A DNA stretch of 64,000 nucleotides, taken from Flavobacteriaceae bacterium S0862. Its GTDB lineage: Bacteria; Bacteroidota; Bacteroidia; Flavobacteriales; Flavobacteriaceae. The notes below the pieces were generated by a model. The model did not search any database. It saw only the letters and a list, made by a program, of their open reading frames with translations, and was not told where the DNA came from. Location: NCBI GenBank assembly GCA_023015825.1, contig JALKAW010000005.1, positions 1 through 64,000 on the forward strand, given 5' to 3'. Made by a program: the position numbers and the translations under genes. Each line of letters opens with the position of its first letter. Position 1 is the first letter of the stretch. Positions 53,497 to 61,757 of the stretch are shown here, one piece after another.

Positions 53497-53544
53497 TTTA
53501 CTTTTAATATATATGATTTTACAGTATTTGTCGTTAGTTATAAA

Positions 53545-53552
53545 TATATTTG
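53545..53552 (+). promoter_or_regulatory. Candidate -7 promoter element for porZ
   Basis: TATATTTG matches TAnnTTTG exactly, 17 bp before the start codon. Confidence 0.55.
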
Positions 53553-53569
53553 GATATTGAAATAAATAC

Positions 53570-55924
53570 ATGAAAAAGAAGTTTTTTGTAATAATTTTTG
53601 CACTCATAGGCATGCTTTTTTCAAATGCTCAAAATACATCCTTGTTATGGGAAGGACATTTTTCGTATTTAAATATTAAAGATGTTGTTTCCAGTCAAGA
53701 AAAAATTTACGCAGCTTCAGAGAATGCTATTTTTAGCTATGATATAATTACCGAAGAACTAAAAACAATTTCAACTATAAATGGATTGTCAGGTGAGTTG
53801 ATTTCAACCATTCATTATAGTGAGGTTTATGCCCTCCTTGTTATAGGTTATGAAAATGGATTGATGGAGATTTTTAATGAATCTACACAAGAAATGACAA
53901 CTGTAGTCGATATTCTAGATAAAAATACCATTCCACCAAACAATAAAAAAATTAATCATTTTAGTGAGTTGGATGGTAGTATTTTTGTTTCAGCAGATTT
54001 TGGTATTTCGGTTTATGATTTATCCAGATTAGAGTTTGGAGACACCTATTTTATTGGAAGTGCTGGGTCGCAAATACGAGTTAAACAGACAGCTATTTCC
54101 AATGGTTACATCTATGCAGCTTGTGAAGACAATGGGGGTATAAAAAGAGGCTTATTAAGTAGCCCAAACTTAATAGATTTTCAAGAATGGGAACAAGTAA
54201 CTACAGGAAATTTTAATGGAATTGAAGCAGTTTTGGACAAACTATATTGTACTTCAACTAATAGCAGGATTCATGAAATAATTGGCACGACACTAAATCA
54301 ATTGCAGGTATATCCTAATCAAGTTTTAGATTTAAAAAGCTCAAACAACCAATTAATTGTAACAACTCAAGATAATGTTTACGTTTATGATGTCAACTTC
54401 AGTTTATTGGCAAACCCAACGCAAACCTCAGAGTTTGATACTACTTTTACTGTTTCATCATCAACGCAAGAAGGTATTTATATTGGAACGACTAATTTTG
54501 GAGTTCTAAGAACTACTCAATCTAATGTATCAACATTTCAAGAAATTCATCCAGATGGACCATTAAGAAATGATGTGTTTTCAATTACATCTGGGTTTGG
54601 TAATGTTTGGGTTTCTTATGGTGATTATACTCGGTTCTACAATCCAAGTCCATTTAAAAGAGAAGGTGTAAGTCAGTTACATGATGAACAATGGAATAAT
54701 ATACCGTATGATGATGTATTTGGTTTAAGAAATTTAAACGCAATATCAATAAACCCCTTAAACCCTCAACAAGTATTTATAAGTTCTTTTCATGATGGTA
54801 TGTTGGAGGTTAATGATGGCGTTGCAACGCAGAAACTTGATGAAACAAATAGTGGGTTAGAATCACTATTCTTAGCCAGTTCTCCAACTTATAGAAGTCT
54901 TAGATTGTCAGGAACTATTTTTGATGATTCTGGGGTATTATGGTCTATCACTAGTCTAATAAGCAAGCCCTTAAAAGCTTATGACCCAAGTTCAAATTTA
55001 TGGAGAAGTTTTGATTTTACCGATTTGATTCCTAACCCTATAAACGATAACTTAGGATTTAAAGAGCTTTTAGTTGCTCCTTCAGGGGATATATTTATTG
55101 CATCGTTTTCTTATGGAGTAATAGGATTTAAAGAAAATGGAGGAAATCATATATTTAAAAACGTTGATAAAGAAAATGGCAACTTACCAGATAAATCTGT
55201 AAGAGCCATAGCCTTAGATAAAGGAGGACAACTCTGGATTGGAACAGATATTGGACTAAGAGTGCTTTACAATACATCAGGTTTTTTTGACGATGAAAAC
55301 TTGACTACTGATGAAATTGTGATACTGGACAATGGTATTCCAAAAGAACTATTACAAGATCAATTTATATCTGACATTAAAGTAGATGGGTCAAACAATA
55401 AATGGATAGCAACTATTGGCGCAGGATTATTTTATTTTTCACCTGATGGACAACAAACCATTTTCCACTTCACAAAAGATAATTCACCATTACCATCAAA
55501 TAATGTTAATGATATAACCATCGATGATGCTAATGGAGTTATTTTTATAGGAACAGATAAGGGGTTAGTGTCTTTTAAATCGGGAGGATCAGCACCTACT
55601 GATGAACTTGTAGATGCTTTTGTATACCCAAACCCAGTAAGACCTGGTTTTAATATCGCTGCCGAAAAAGTGAAAATTAAAGACATTACTGATAATGTCA
55701 ATATTAAAATCACCGACATTGAAGGTAATTTAGTAGCCGAAGCACAATCCAGAGCTAATTCAAGATATCGAGGCTATAACCTTGAAATAGATGGTGGAAC
55801 AGCATATTGGAACGGAAAAAATATGGCAAACAATGTGGTAGCTTCAGGCGTATATCTTGTCATGATTTCAGACATGGAATCCTTGGAGACTAAGGTTTTA
55901 AAGCTAATGATAATTAGGCAATGA
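53570..55924 (+). CDS. porZ: Type IX secretion system protein PorZ
   Basis: 784 residues with a signal peptide (ends MLFSNAQ). Two beta-propeller parts follow: an N-terminal one with repeated strands and a second (~370-680) with two-component-regulator-type blades such as SVRAIALDKGGQLWIGTDIGLRVL and VNDITIDDANGVIFIGTDKGLVSF. The C-terminal ~100 residues form a T9SS-type Ig domain starting DAFVYPNPVRPGF. This is the PorZ architecture; PorZ is part of the cell-surface attachment complex and helps link cargo to anionic LPS. It overlaps recO by 4 bases, the usual flavobacterial porZ-recO arrangement, which supports the call. Confidence 0.88.
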   Translation: MKKKFFVIIFALIGMLFSNAQNTSLLWEGHFSYLNIKDVVSSQEKIYAASENAIFSYDIITEELKTISTINGLSGELISTIHYSEVYALLVIGYENGLMEIFNESTQEMTTVVDILDKNTIPPNNKKINHFSELDGSIFVSADFGISVYDLSRLEFGDTYFIGSAGSQIRVKQTAISNGYIYAACEDNGGIKRGLLSSPNLIDFQEWEQVTTGNFNGIEAVLDKLYCTSTNSRIHEIIGTTLNQLQVYPNQVLDLKSSNNQLIVTTQDNVYVYDVNFSLLANPTQTSEFDTTFTVSSSTQEGIYIGTTNFGVLRTTQSNVSTFQEIHPDGPLRNDVFSITSGFGNVWVSYGDYTRFYNPSPFKREGVSQLHDEQWNNIPYDDVFGLRNLNAISINPLNPQQVFISSFHDGMLEVNDGVATQKLDETNSGLESLFLASSPTYRSLRLSGTIFDDSGVLWSITSLISKPLKAYDPSSNLWRSFDFTDLIPNPINDNLGFKELLVAPSGDIFIASFSYGVIGFKENGGNHIFKNVDKENGNLPDKSVRAIALDKGGQLWIGTDIGLRVLYNTSGFFDDENLTTDEIVILDNGIPKELLQDQFISDIKVDGSNNKWIATIGAGLFYFSPDGQQTIFHFTKDNSPLPSNNVNDITIDDANGVIFIGTDKGLVSFKSGGSAPTDELVDAFVYPNPVRPGFNIAAEKVKIKDITDNVNIKITDIEGNLVAEAQSRANSRYRGYNLEIDGGTAYWNGKNMANNVVASGVYLVMISDMESLETKVLKLMIIRQ

Positions 55925-56643
55925 TAGTTTCTACAAAAGCCATCGTATTATCAAAAATCAAATATAAAGACCATGACCTCATTATTAAATGTTATACCAA
56001 AAATTTTGGAGTAATTACTTATTTAGTAAGAAATGCTTTAAAAACAAGGAAGGGAAAGTTTAAATCGGCTTATTTTCAACCTCTAAGTTTGTTAGAAATT
56101 GAAGCAGACCATAAGGAAAACCGTTCTTTACAATATCTTAGAGACATAAAACTTCACGTATATTATAGCTCATTACACACCAATGTTATTAAAAGTACCA
56201 TTGCGATGTTCTTGTCTGAAGTATTGTCAAGTATTTTAGTTGAAGAAGAAAAAAATGAAGCTTTATATAGTTTTTTAGAAACAACCATGATTTGGTTCGA
56301 TGAAACAGAAACAAACACAAATTTCCACTTGCTCTTTTTAACAGAACTTACAAAATATTTAGGGTTTTATCCAGAGAGCCCTAAAATTACAAATAGTACA
56401 TATTTTAATCTAGAAGAAGGTAAATTTCAAAACACCAAAACAAATATTTACTGTATTAATGGCGATAATTTAACAATACTTAAACAGTGCTTAGGCATAA
56501 AATTTGATGATAGTAAATCGTTGGAGATAACGTCGTCTCAAAAACGTGATTTTTTGAGTATGATATTACTCTATTTTAAGTTACATTTGGACGGATTTAA
56601 ACACCCAAAATCTATATCAATTTTAAATCAAGTATTTAGTTAA
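55921..56643 (+). CDS. recO: DNA repair protein RecO
   Basis: 240 residues. RecO helps load RecA at gaps and anneals single strands. The N-terminal OB fold begins VSTKAIVLSKIKYKDHDLIIKCYTKNFGVITYLVRN (in part) and is typical; the C-terminal helical part follows. The zinc-binding cysteines found in some RecO proteins are not visible in full. It overlaps porZ by 4 bases and precedes the TonB receptor by 3 bp, so the three genes share an mRNA. Confidence 0.95.
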   Translation: MIVSTKAIVLSKIKYKDHDLIIKCYTKNFGVITYLVRNALKTRKGKFKSAYFQPLSLLEIEADHKENRSLQYLRDIKLHVYYSSLHTNVIKSTIAMFLSEVLSSILVEEEKNEALYSFLETTMIWFDETETNTNFHLLFLTELTKYLGFYPESPKITNSTYFNLEEGKFQNTKTNIYCINGDNLTILKQCLGIKFDDSKSLEITSSQKRDFLSMILLYFKLHLDGFKHPKSISILNQVFS

Positions 56644-56646
56644 GTT

Positions 56647-59046
56647 ATGAGAAGCATTTGTTTCTTTTTTTTATGTTTTTTTTGTCTCTTCACTAGCGCT
56701 CAAGAAATTACAGTTTTAGATGCAACAACAAGCGAACCAATTCCAGGTGTAGCTGCGTATAATGCCAGTAAATCAAAAAGCACTATTTCAGGATTAGATG
56801 GTAAAATAGTACTTGATATTTTTTTAGAAGATGAAAGAATAACGTTTCAACACATTACGCATATTACTACAACCATAGTTAAATCGCATATTACAAATAT
56901 TGTTTATTTAAAGCCCAAATCTCAAGATTTAGATGAAATTGTAATTTCAGCCTCAAAGTTTGAACAAAGCAAAAGAGAAGTGCCTCAAAAAATTATGAGT
57001 ATTAAAGCTGAAGATGTAGTGTTTAGTAATCCACAAACGAGCGCAGATTTGCTTCAAAACTCAGGACAAGTATTTATTCAAAAAAGTCAAATGGGAGGCG
57101 GTAGCCCTTTAATAAGAGGATTTTCTACAAATAGGCTCTTAATCTCGGTTGATGATGTTAGAATGAATACAGCAATTTTTAGAGGAGGTAATGTGCAAAA
57201 TGTTATATCTATAGATCCTTTCGCTATTCAAAACACAGAGGTGATTTTGGGCGCAGGATCAGTTATCTATGGGAGTGATGCCATTGGTGGTGTCATGAAT
57301 TTTTATACAAAAAAGCCAAAGCTATCAGAATCGGATTCACTGTTGTTAAAGACAAATACAATTTTGAGATATGCTTCTGCTTCACACGAAAAAACTGGTC
57401 ATTTAGATGTTAATTTAGGATATAAAAATTGGGCGTTTTTAACTAGTGTGAGTTATACAGATTTTGACGATTTAAAAATGGGAAAATTTGGCCCTAATGA
57501 TTATTTACGAAATGAATATGTAAATACTAGTAATGGTTTAGATGTTATTACCCTAAGTGATGATCCAAGATTACAAAAATTTACGGGTTACAACCAAATA
57601 AACCTGCTTGAGAAAATCCATTATAAGGCTAATGACAAATTGCATTTTGATTTAGGAATACATTATTCTGCAACCTCAGATTATCCACGATATGATAGAC
57701 TTATAAGGTATAGCGGAAATGACCTTCGCTCTGCAGAATGGAGTTATGGTCCACAAAAGTGGTTTATGGGAAATATTAAAATGACCACTTTAAGCAGTAA
57801 ATCTAATTTATACGATAATTTTAAGATTACTGCTGCCTATCAAAACTTTCAAGAAAGCAGGATAGATAGAAATTTGTATTCAGATTCAAGAAGAATTAGA
57901 GAAGAAAATGTAGATGTGCTAACTGCCAATTTAGATTTCGAAAAAACCTTATCAGACACATCAAGGTTATTTTATGGCGCTGAATATATTTATAATACGG
58001 TTGGCTCAAAAGCAAAAGAAGTATCTATTTCTTCAAATGCATCTCAACCTATTGCAACAAGGTATCCTCACGGTTCTACTTGGCAGTCTATTGCCCCATA
58101 TGTAAGTTATAAATATAAGCCAAATAAGAAGTTTACTTTTCAATCTGGTGTTAGGTTTAACCATATATCAATTAAAGCTAATTTAGAAGAGAACAATGAT
58201 TTTTTGAATCTCCCTTTTAGTGATGTTATTATTAATACAGGAGCTTTTACTGGAACTGCGGGTATTAGTTGGGCACCAAATAAAACATTACTATGGAAGT
58301 TAAACGCGTCTACCGCATTTAGGGCACCAAATATTGATGATGTGGGAAAAGTTTTTGATTCTGAACCGGGATCTGTAGTTGTTCCTAACACGAATTTGAA
58401 ACCTGAATATGCTTATGGAGGAGAATTAGGTTTGGTTTTATCCCTTAATGAAAATGTTGTTTTTGATTTAGCAACCTACTATACATATCTCGATAACGCA
58501 TTGGTTAGAAGAGATTTTGAAGTAAATGGAGAAACACAAATGATGTATGATGGTGAATTAAGCGATATTCAAGCTATACAAAACGCATCCAAGGCATGGA
58601 TTTATGGTTTTGAAGCTGGAATTAAAATATCTTTTAGTGATAATTTAAAATTAACATCTCAATATAGTATCGTTGGAGGAACTGAAGAGGATAAAGATGG
58701 AATAGAAGTTCCAGTTAGGCATGTAGCTCCAAGTTTTGGGAATACACACTTAGTTTGGGAAAAGAATAAATTAAAGTGGGATGCTTTTATAAATTACAAT
58801 GGGGAATTATCTAACAATCAATTAGCATCGTCTTTAGCCGATTATATTTTTGCTTTAGATGCTAATGGTAAACCTTATGCACCTTCATGGCATACATTAA
58901 ATTTTAGGTCTCAATATCATTTAAGCCCATCTACATCTTTAATTGCTACTATTGAAAATATTACAAACCAGTTGTATAGAACTTATTCTTCTGGTATTGC
59001 AGCTCCCGGAACTAATATTATTTTGTCATTAAAGTATAGTCTGTAA
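56647..59046 (+). CDS. TonB-dependent receptor with FRAP/NTNLKPE motif
   Basis: 799 residues: signal peptide (ends LFTSAQ), a short carboxypeptidase-regulatory-like N-terminal domain (EITVLDATTSEPIPGVAAYN), TonB box-like EIVISASKFEQ, plug domain with GGGSPLIRGFSTNRLLISVDD and GSDAIGGVMNFYT, and a barrel ending in ILSLKYSL. FRAP at 558-561 and PNTNLKPE at 580-587 are the pair of motifs seen in haem/haemoglobin-type receptors, but no HmuY-like partner is nearby. It imports an unknown ligand through the outer membrane. It is the third gene of the porZ-recO transcript and ends at a strong terminator. Confidence 0.9.
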   Translation: MRSICFFFLCFFCLFTSAQEITVLDATTSEPIPGVAAYNASKSKSTISGLDGKIVLDIFLEDERITFQHITHITTTIVKSHITNIVYLKPKSQDLDEIVISASKFEQSKREVPQKIMSIKAEDVVFSNPQTSADLLQNSGQVFIQKSQMGGGSPLIRGFSTNRLLISVDDVRMNTAIFRGGNVQNVISIDPFAIQNTEVILGAGSVIYGSDAIGGVMNFYTKKPKLSESDSLLLKTNTILRYASASHEKTGHLDVNLGYKNWAFLTSVSYTDFDDLKMGKFGPNDYLRNEYVNTSNGLDVITLSDDPRLQKFTGYNQINLLEKIHYKANDKLHFDLGIHYSATSDYPRYDRLIRYSGNDLRSAEWSYGPQKWFMGNIKMTTLSSKSNLYDNFKITAAYQNFQESRIDRNLYSDSRRIREENVDVLTANLDFEKTLSDTSRLFYGAEYIYNTVGSKAKEVSISSNASQPIATRYPHGSTWQSIAPYVSYKYKPNKKFTFQSGVRFNHISIKANLEENNDFLNLPFSDVIINTGAFTGTAGISWAPNKTLLWKLNASTAFRAPNIDDVGKVFDSEPGSVVVPNTNLKPEYAYGGELGLVLSLNENVVFDLATYYTYLDNALVRRDFEVNGETQMMYDGELSDIQAIQNASKAWIYGFEAGIKISFSDNLKLTSQYSIVGGTEEDKDGIEVPVRHVAPSFGNTHLVWEKNKLKWDAFINYNGELSNNQLASSLADYIFALDANGKPYAPSWHTLNFRSQYHLSPSTSLIATIENITNQLYRTYSSGIAAPGTNIILSLKYSL

Positions 59047-59052
59047 AAAAGA

Positions 59053-59078
59053 AAAAGTGAGGAGGAATCCTCACTTTT
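59053..59078. terminator. Bidirectional hairpin terminator
   Basis: An 11-bp perfect stem (AAAAGTGAGGA / TCCTCACTTTT, loop GGAA) lies between the convergent TonB receptor and T9SS cargo genes. Confidence 0.9.
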
Positions 59079-59105
59079 AAATATCTATTTTAATAATTAA
59101 TAAGG

Positions 59106-61511
59106 TTAATATTTCTTAATCGCCTTTTTAGTAATTACTAAGTTATTATCAAGAGTAATTTTAGCAATATATGGCGCTTGACTTAAGTTAGATAAATTCA
59201 AAGTTTCGTCTTTACTATCGACTTTAAAATTATATAAGATACGTCCTTGTAAATCAATAATTTTAATATTACTTATGTTATTAGTAGCATTTAATTTAAA
59301 CTGGACATCACCATTGTTAAGCTCAATAATAGAAAGTGCGTAGTCATCTATAGCTATATCACCTATAGATAAAGCAGCTTGATTAAAAACAATTTCAAAA
59401 CGATTATTAAACTCACCTACTTCCGATGTAAAGTTGTAATCACCAGTTTTTAAATCGTGAAGTTTGTTTAATAAATTATCTTTTATATATATAGGACTAT
59501 TGTTAAGAAAATCACCTTCTATTTGAGCAATAGATAAGGAATAGATTGTAGGTACATCAATAGAGGTTTTATACCCAATGCTTATTATTTCATCATCAGT
59601 TAGATTGCTTGGTGCTTTACCTTGAATTGCAAACTTTTTTAAGGAATTTTTAATATTGGAATATAAAATAGCCGATGCGTTTGTTGATAGGTTTCTTGGT
59701 GCGTCATAATAAGTTGCATCAGCATTAGCAGTAGCTCCTTCTAAATAACCGATTAATATTTGATTTGAAACACCATTATCTGAAGATAGATTAATCCATA
59801 ACTTATCGTCGTCTAAGGTGCTTGAATTAGTTTTTTTGTTAGAGGTTCTATAAAACTGCGTATTATTATTAGGTACTCTCATAGAATTATTAAACGAAAT
59901 TAAACCAGCTTGTAAAGCTTCAATAAAAAAGCCTTGACCAGAAGCAATATATCTATTTGGCGGAGCTCCCGTATCTCCTCGAGCACCTATTTCACCTGTA
60001 CCATTTATTATAGCATAGTCGTCATTTGAAAAATTTGAACCTTGACTTCCACCTGAATTTGCATCTGGAGGTGTTGCTTGGTCCCATAAATAAATAACAT
60101 CGACCAAACCAGCATTAACGCTAAAAAATTGATCAACACTTATGGCACTTGGATATGGATTTCCGACAAAATTCCAATCATTATAAATTCCACCACTAGC
60201 ATTAACAATAGGAACGGTTATACCACCATTATTAAATGCACCAGTAAAAATAAAACTTTGATTAGAAGGATAGCCACCAGGACCAACAATTGAGCTAGGC
60301 ATAGTGGTATAACCTATGCCAGGAAGCATCGTTCCGGTAGACATTAATTGCCAATCGTTACCATCGTCATCAATATCATCAGGAGTACCAAAATTAAAAG
60401 TCCCTGTATTACCAATTTCAGTATCGTTGTCTACAAAATTCGCTGCAATAAACTGGTATCGTCTATCGATTGGCGTTGTTCCAAATGTATTTTCAATAGT
60501 TTCGCCTAATACTGGAGAACTCCAATATGTATAACTAATACTATTTTGCATTTGCTTTGTTTTGGTAAGTGATACACCATTTGCAGAGTTGTCAGTAAAT
60601 AGTGCATTATCATTATTTTGAACTAACGATCCCTGAGCTTGTACATTAATACCTGTTCCTGCAATTACAGTAATATCGTTTTGTACCTCAACAGAATAAC
60701 CATTACCAATAGTCAAAGTTCCCGTGTTAATTGTTAAGCTACATGCTTGAAAACTACCACCATTTGTAGCAGTATCATATGGAGCATCGAGAATAGCATT
60801 AGTTGTTAAATCTGGAGTACCACCAACCCAAGCACCATTCCAACTTACTGTAGAAGTACAAGGAATTAATGTACCCCAAATCTCAATATTATCAATGGCA
60901 ATATCTTCATCCCCATCATCTAGGCTTAAAACAATTTCAATATCTAATAAGGCACCAGTACCAGTTATGTTTTGAGTAAATTGAGTAAATGTATTTGTGA
61001 TGGCTGTGCCATCTCCAATTCCATTAAAGTCACTATCAATTAAAGGTTCTCTATTGCCGCCAGGGCCATCATTTTCAATCCATAACAAATTTGTAAACAC
61101 CCCAGTATTATCAATATCATAATTAAAATGAACATAGTCTTGATTATCCCAATCTTGGTTTGTACCATCATCATCTTCAGCTAAATGGACTCTAAATTGA
61201 ATGTTTGAATAACCACTAATATTAACGTTATCTAACAACAAAGTAGCAGGTAATGTGGCACCTTCACCATCTATGTCTTGTGCAGCAAAATAATATGTCC
61301 CTTGAATATTTAAAAAATTTTCATTGCTTATATTTGAACCATCAGTTCTGATAAAATAATCCCAGCCTTCTTGAGTCGCTTGATCAGTGAATTCAGGTAT
61401 TGTAGTTGAGTAACCTCCTGGGTTTTCAAAAGTTAATTCGGCAAGTTTGGTTTGCCCAAAACTAAAGCCAAGAGTTAAAAAAAGGAGTATAAAAGTAATT
61501 TTATATTTCAT
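59106..61511 (-). CDS. Secreted protein with type IX secretion (type A) sorting domain
   Basis: 801 residues: signal peptide (ends GFSFGQ), a lectin-like beta domain (~25-215, with TTLLLDNVNISGYSN-type strands and DEDIAIDNIEIWGT), a repetitive right-handed beta-helix-like segment, then long unrecognised regions with SxPxxGxGYxTMP patterns. The C-terminal ~80 residues are a T9SS type A domain (NNGDVQFKLNATNNISNIKIIDLQGR, ending KKAIKKY). It is probably surface-attached; no catalytic motif is seen. The next gene upstream, at 61758-64000, is a tandem paralog with a very similar C-terminus. Confidence 0.87.
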   Translation of the reverse strand: MKYKITFILLFLTLGFSFGQTKLAELTFENPGGYSTTIPEFTDQATQEGWDYFIRTDGSNISNENFLNIQGTYYFAAQDIDGEGATLPATLLLDNVNISGYSNIQFRVHLAEDDDGTNQDWDNQDYVHFNYDIDNTGVFTNLLWIENDGPGGNREPLIDSDFNGIGDGTAITNTFTQFTQNITGTGALLDIEIVLSLDDGDEDIAIDNIEIWGTLIPCTSTVSWNGAWVGGTPDLTTNAILDAPYDTATNGGSFQACSLTINTGTLTIGNGYSVEVQNDITVIAGTGINVQAQGSLVQNNDNALFTDNSANGVSLTKTKQMQNSISYTYWSSPVLGETIENTFGTTPIDRRYQFIAANFVDNDTEIGNTGTFNFGTPDDIDDDGNDWQLMSTGTMLPGIGYTTMPSSIVGPGGYPSNQSFIFTGAFNNGGITVPIVNASGGIYNDWNFVGNPYPSAISVDQFFSVNAGLVDVIYLWDQATPPDANSGGSQGSNFSNDDYAIINGTGEIGARGDTGAPPNRYIASGQGFFIEALQAGLISFNNSMRVPNNNTQFYRTSNKKTNSSTLDDDKLWINLSSDNGVSNQILIGYLEGATANADATYYDAPRNLSTNASAILYSNIKNSLKKFAIQGKAPSNLTDDEIISIGYKTSIDVPTIYSLSIAQIEGDFLNNSPIYIKDNLLNKLHDLKTGDYNFTSEVGEFNNRFEIVFNQAALSIGDIAIDDYALSIIELNNGDVQFKLNATNNISNIKIIDLQGRILYNFKVDSKDETLNLSNLSQAPYIAKITLDNNLVITKKAIKKY

Positions 61512-61605
61512 TTAGCTAAGTTTAAAAATTTGATTTGGAATCTAAATTTTTTCTTATTGTGGTCTAATTATTCAAGGAGTAATTAAAGCTAAATAAGATG
61601 TCTTA

Positions 61606-61613
61606 CAAAATTA
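61606..61613 (-). promoter_or_regulatory. Candidate -7 promoter element for the T9SS cargo gene
   Basis: TAATTTTG on the minus strand (61613-61606) matches TAnnTTTG, but lies 94 bp before the start codon and no -33 element was found. Confidence 0.33.
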
Positions 61614-61757
61614 GTGTAAATCAAGTACTTAGAGTATGGAGTATGACGAGAATTTCAATGATTTAAGCGAAAAAATGGTTAATTCGCTAAGTGAAAATAC
61701 AATTACAAGAAAAAAGCCAGGAATTCTTCACTTATTAATTTTTTACAATTTTAAGGA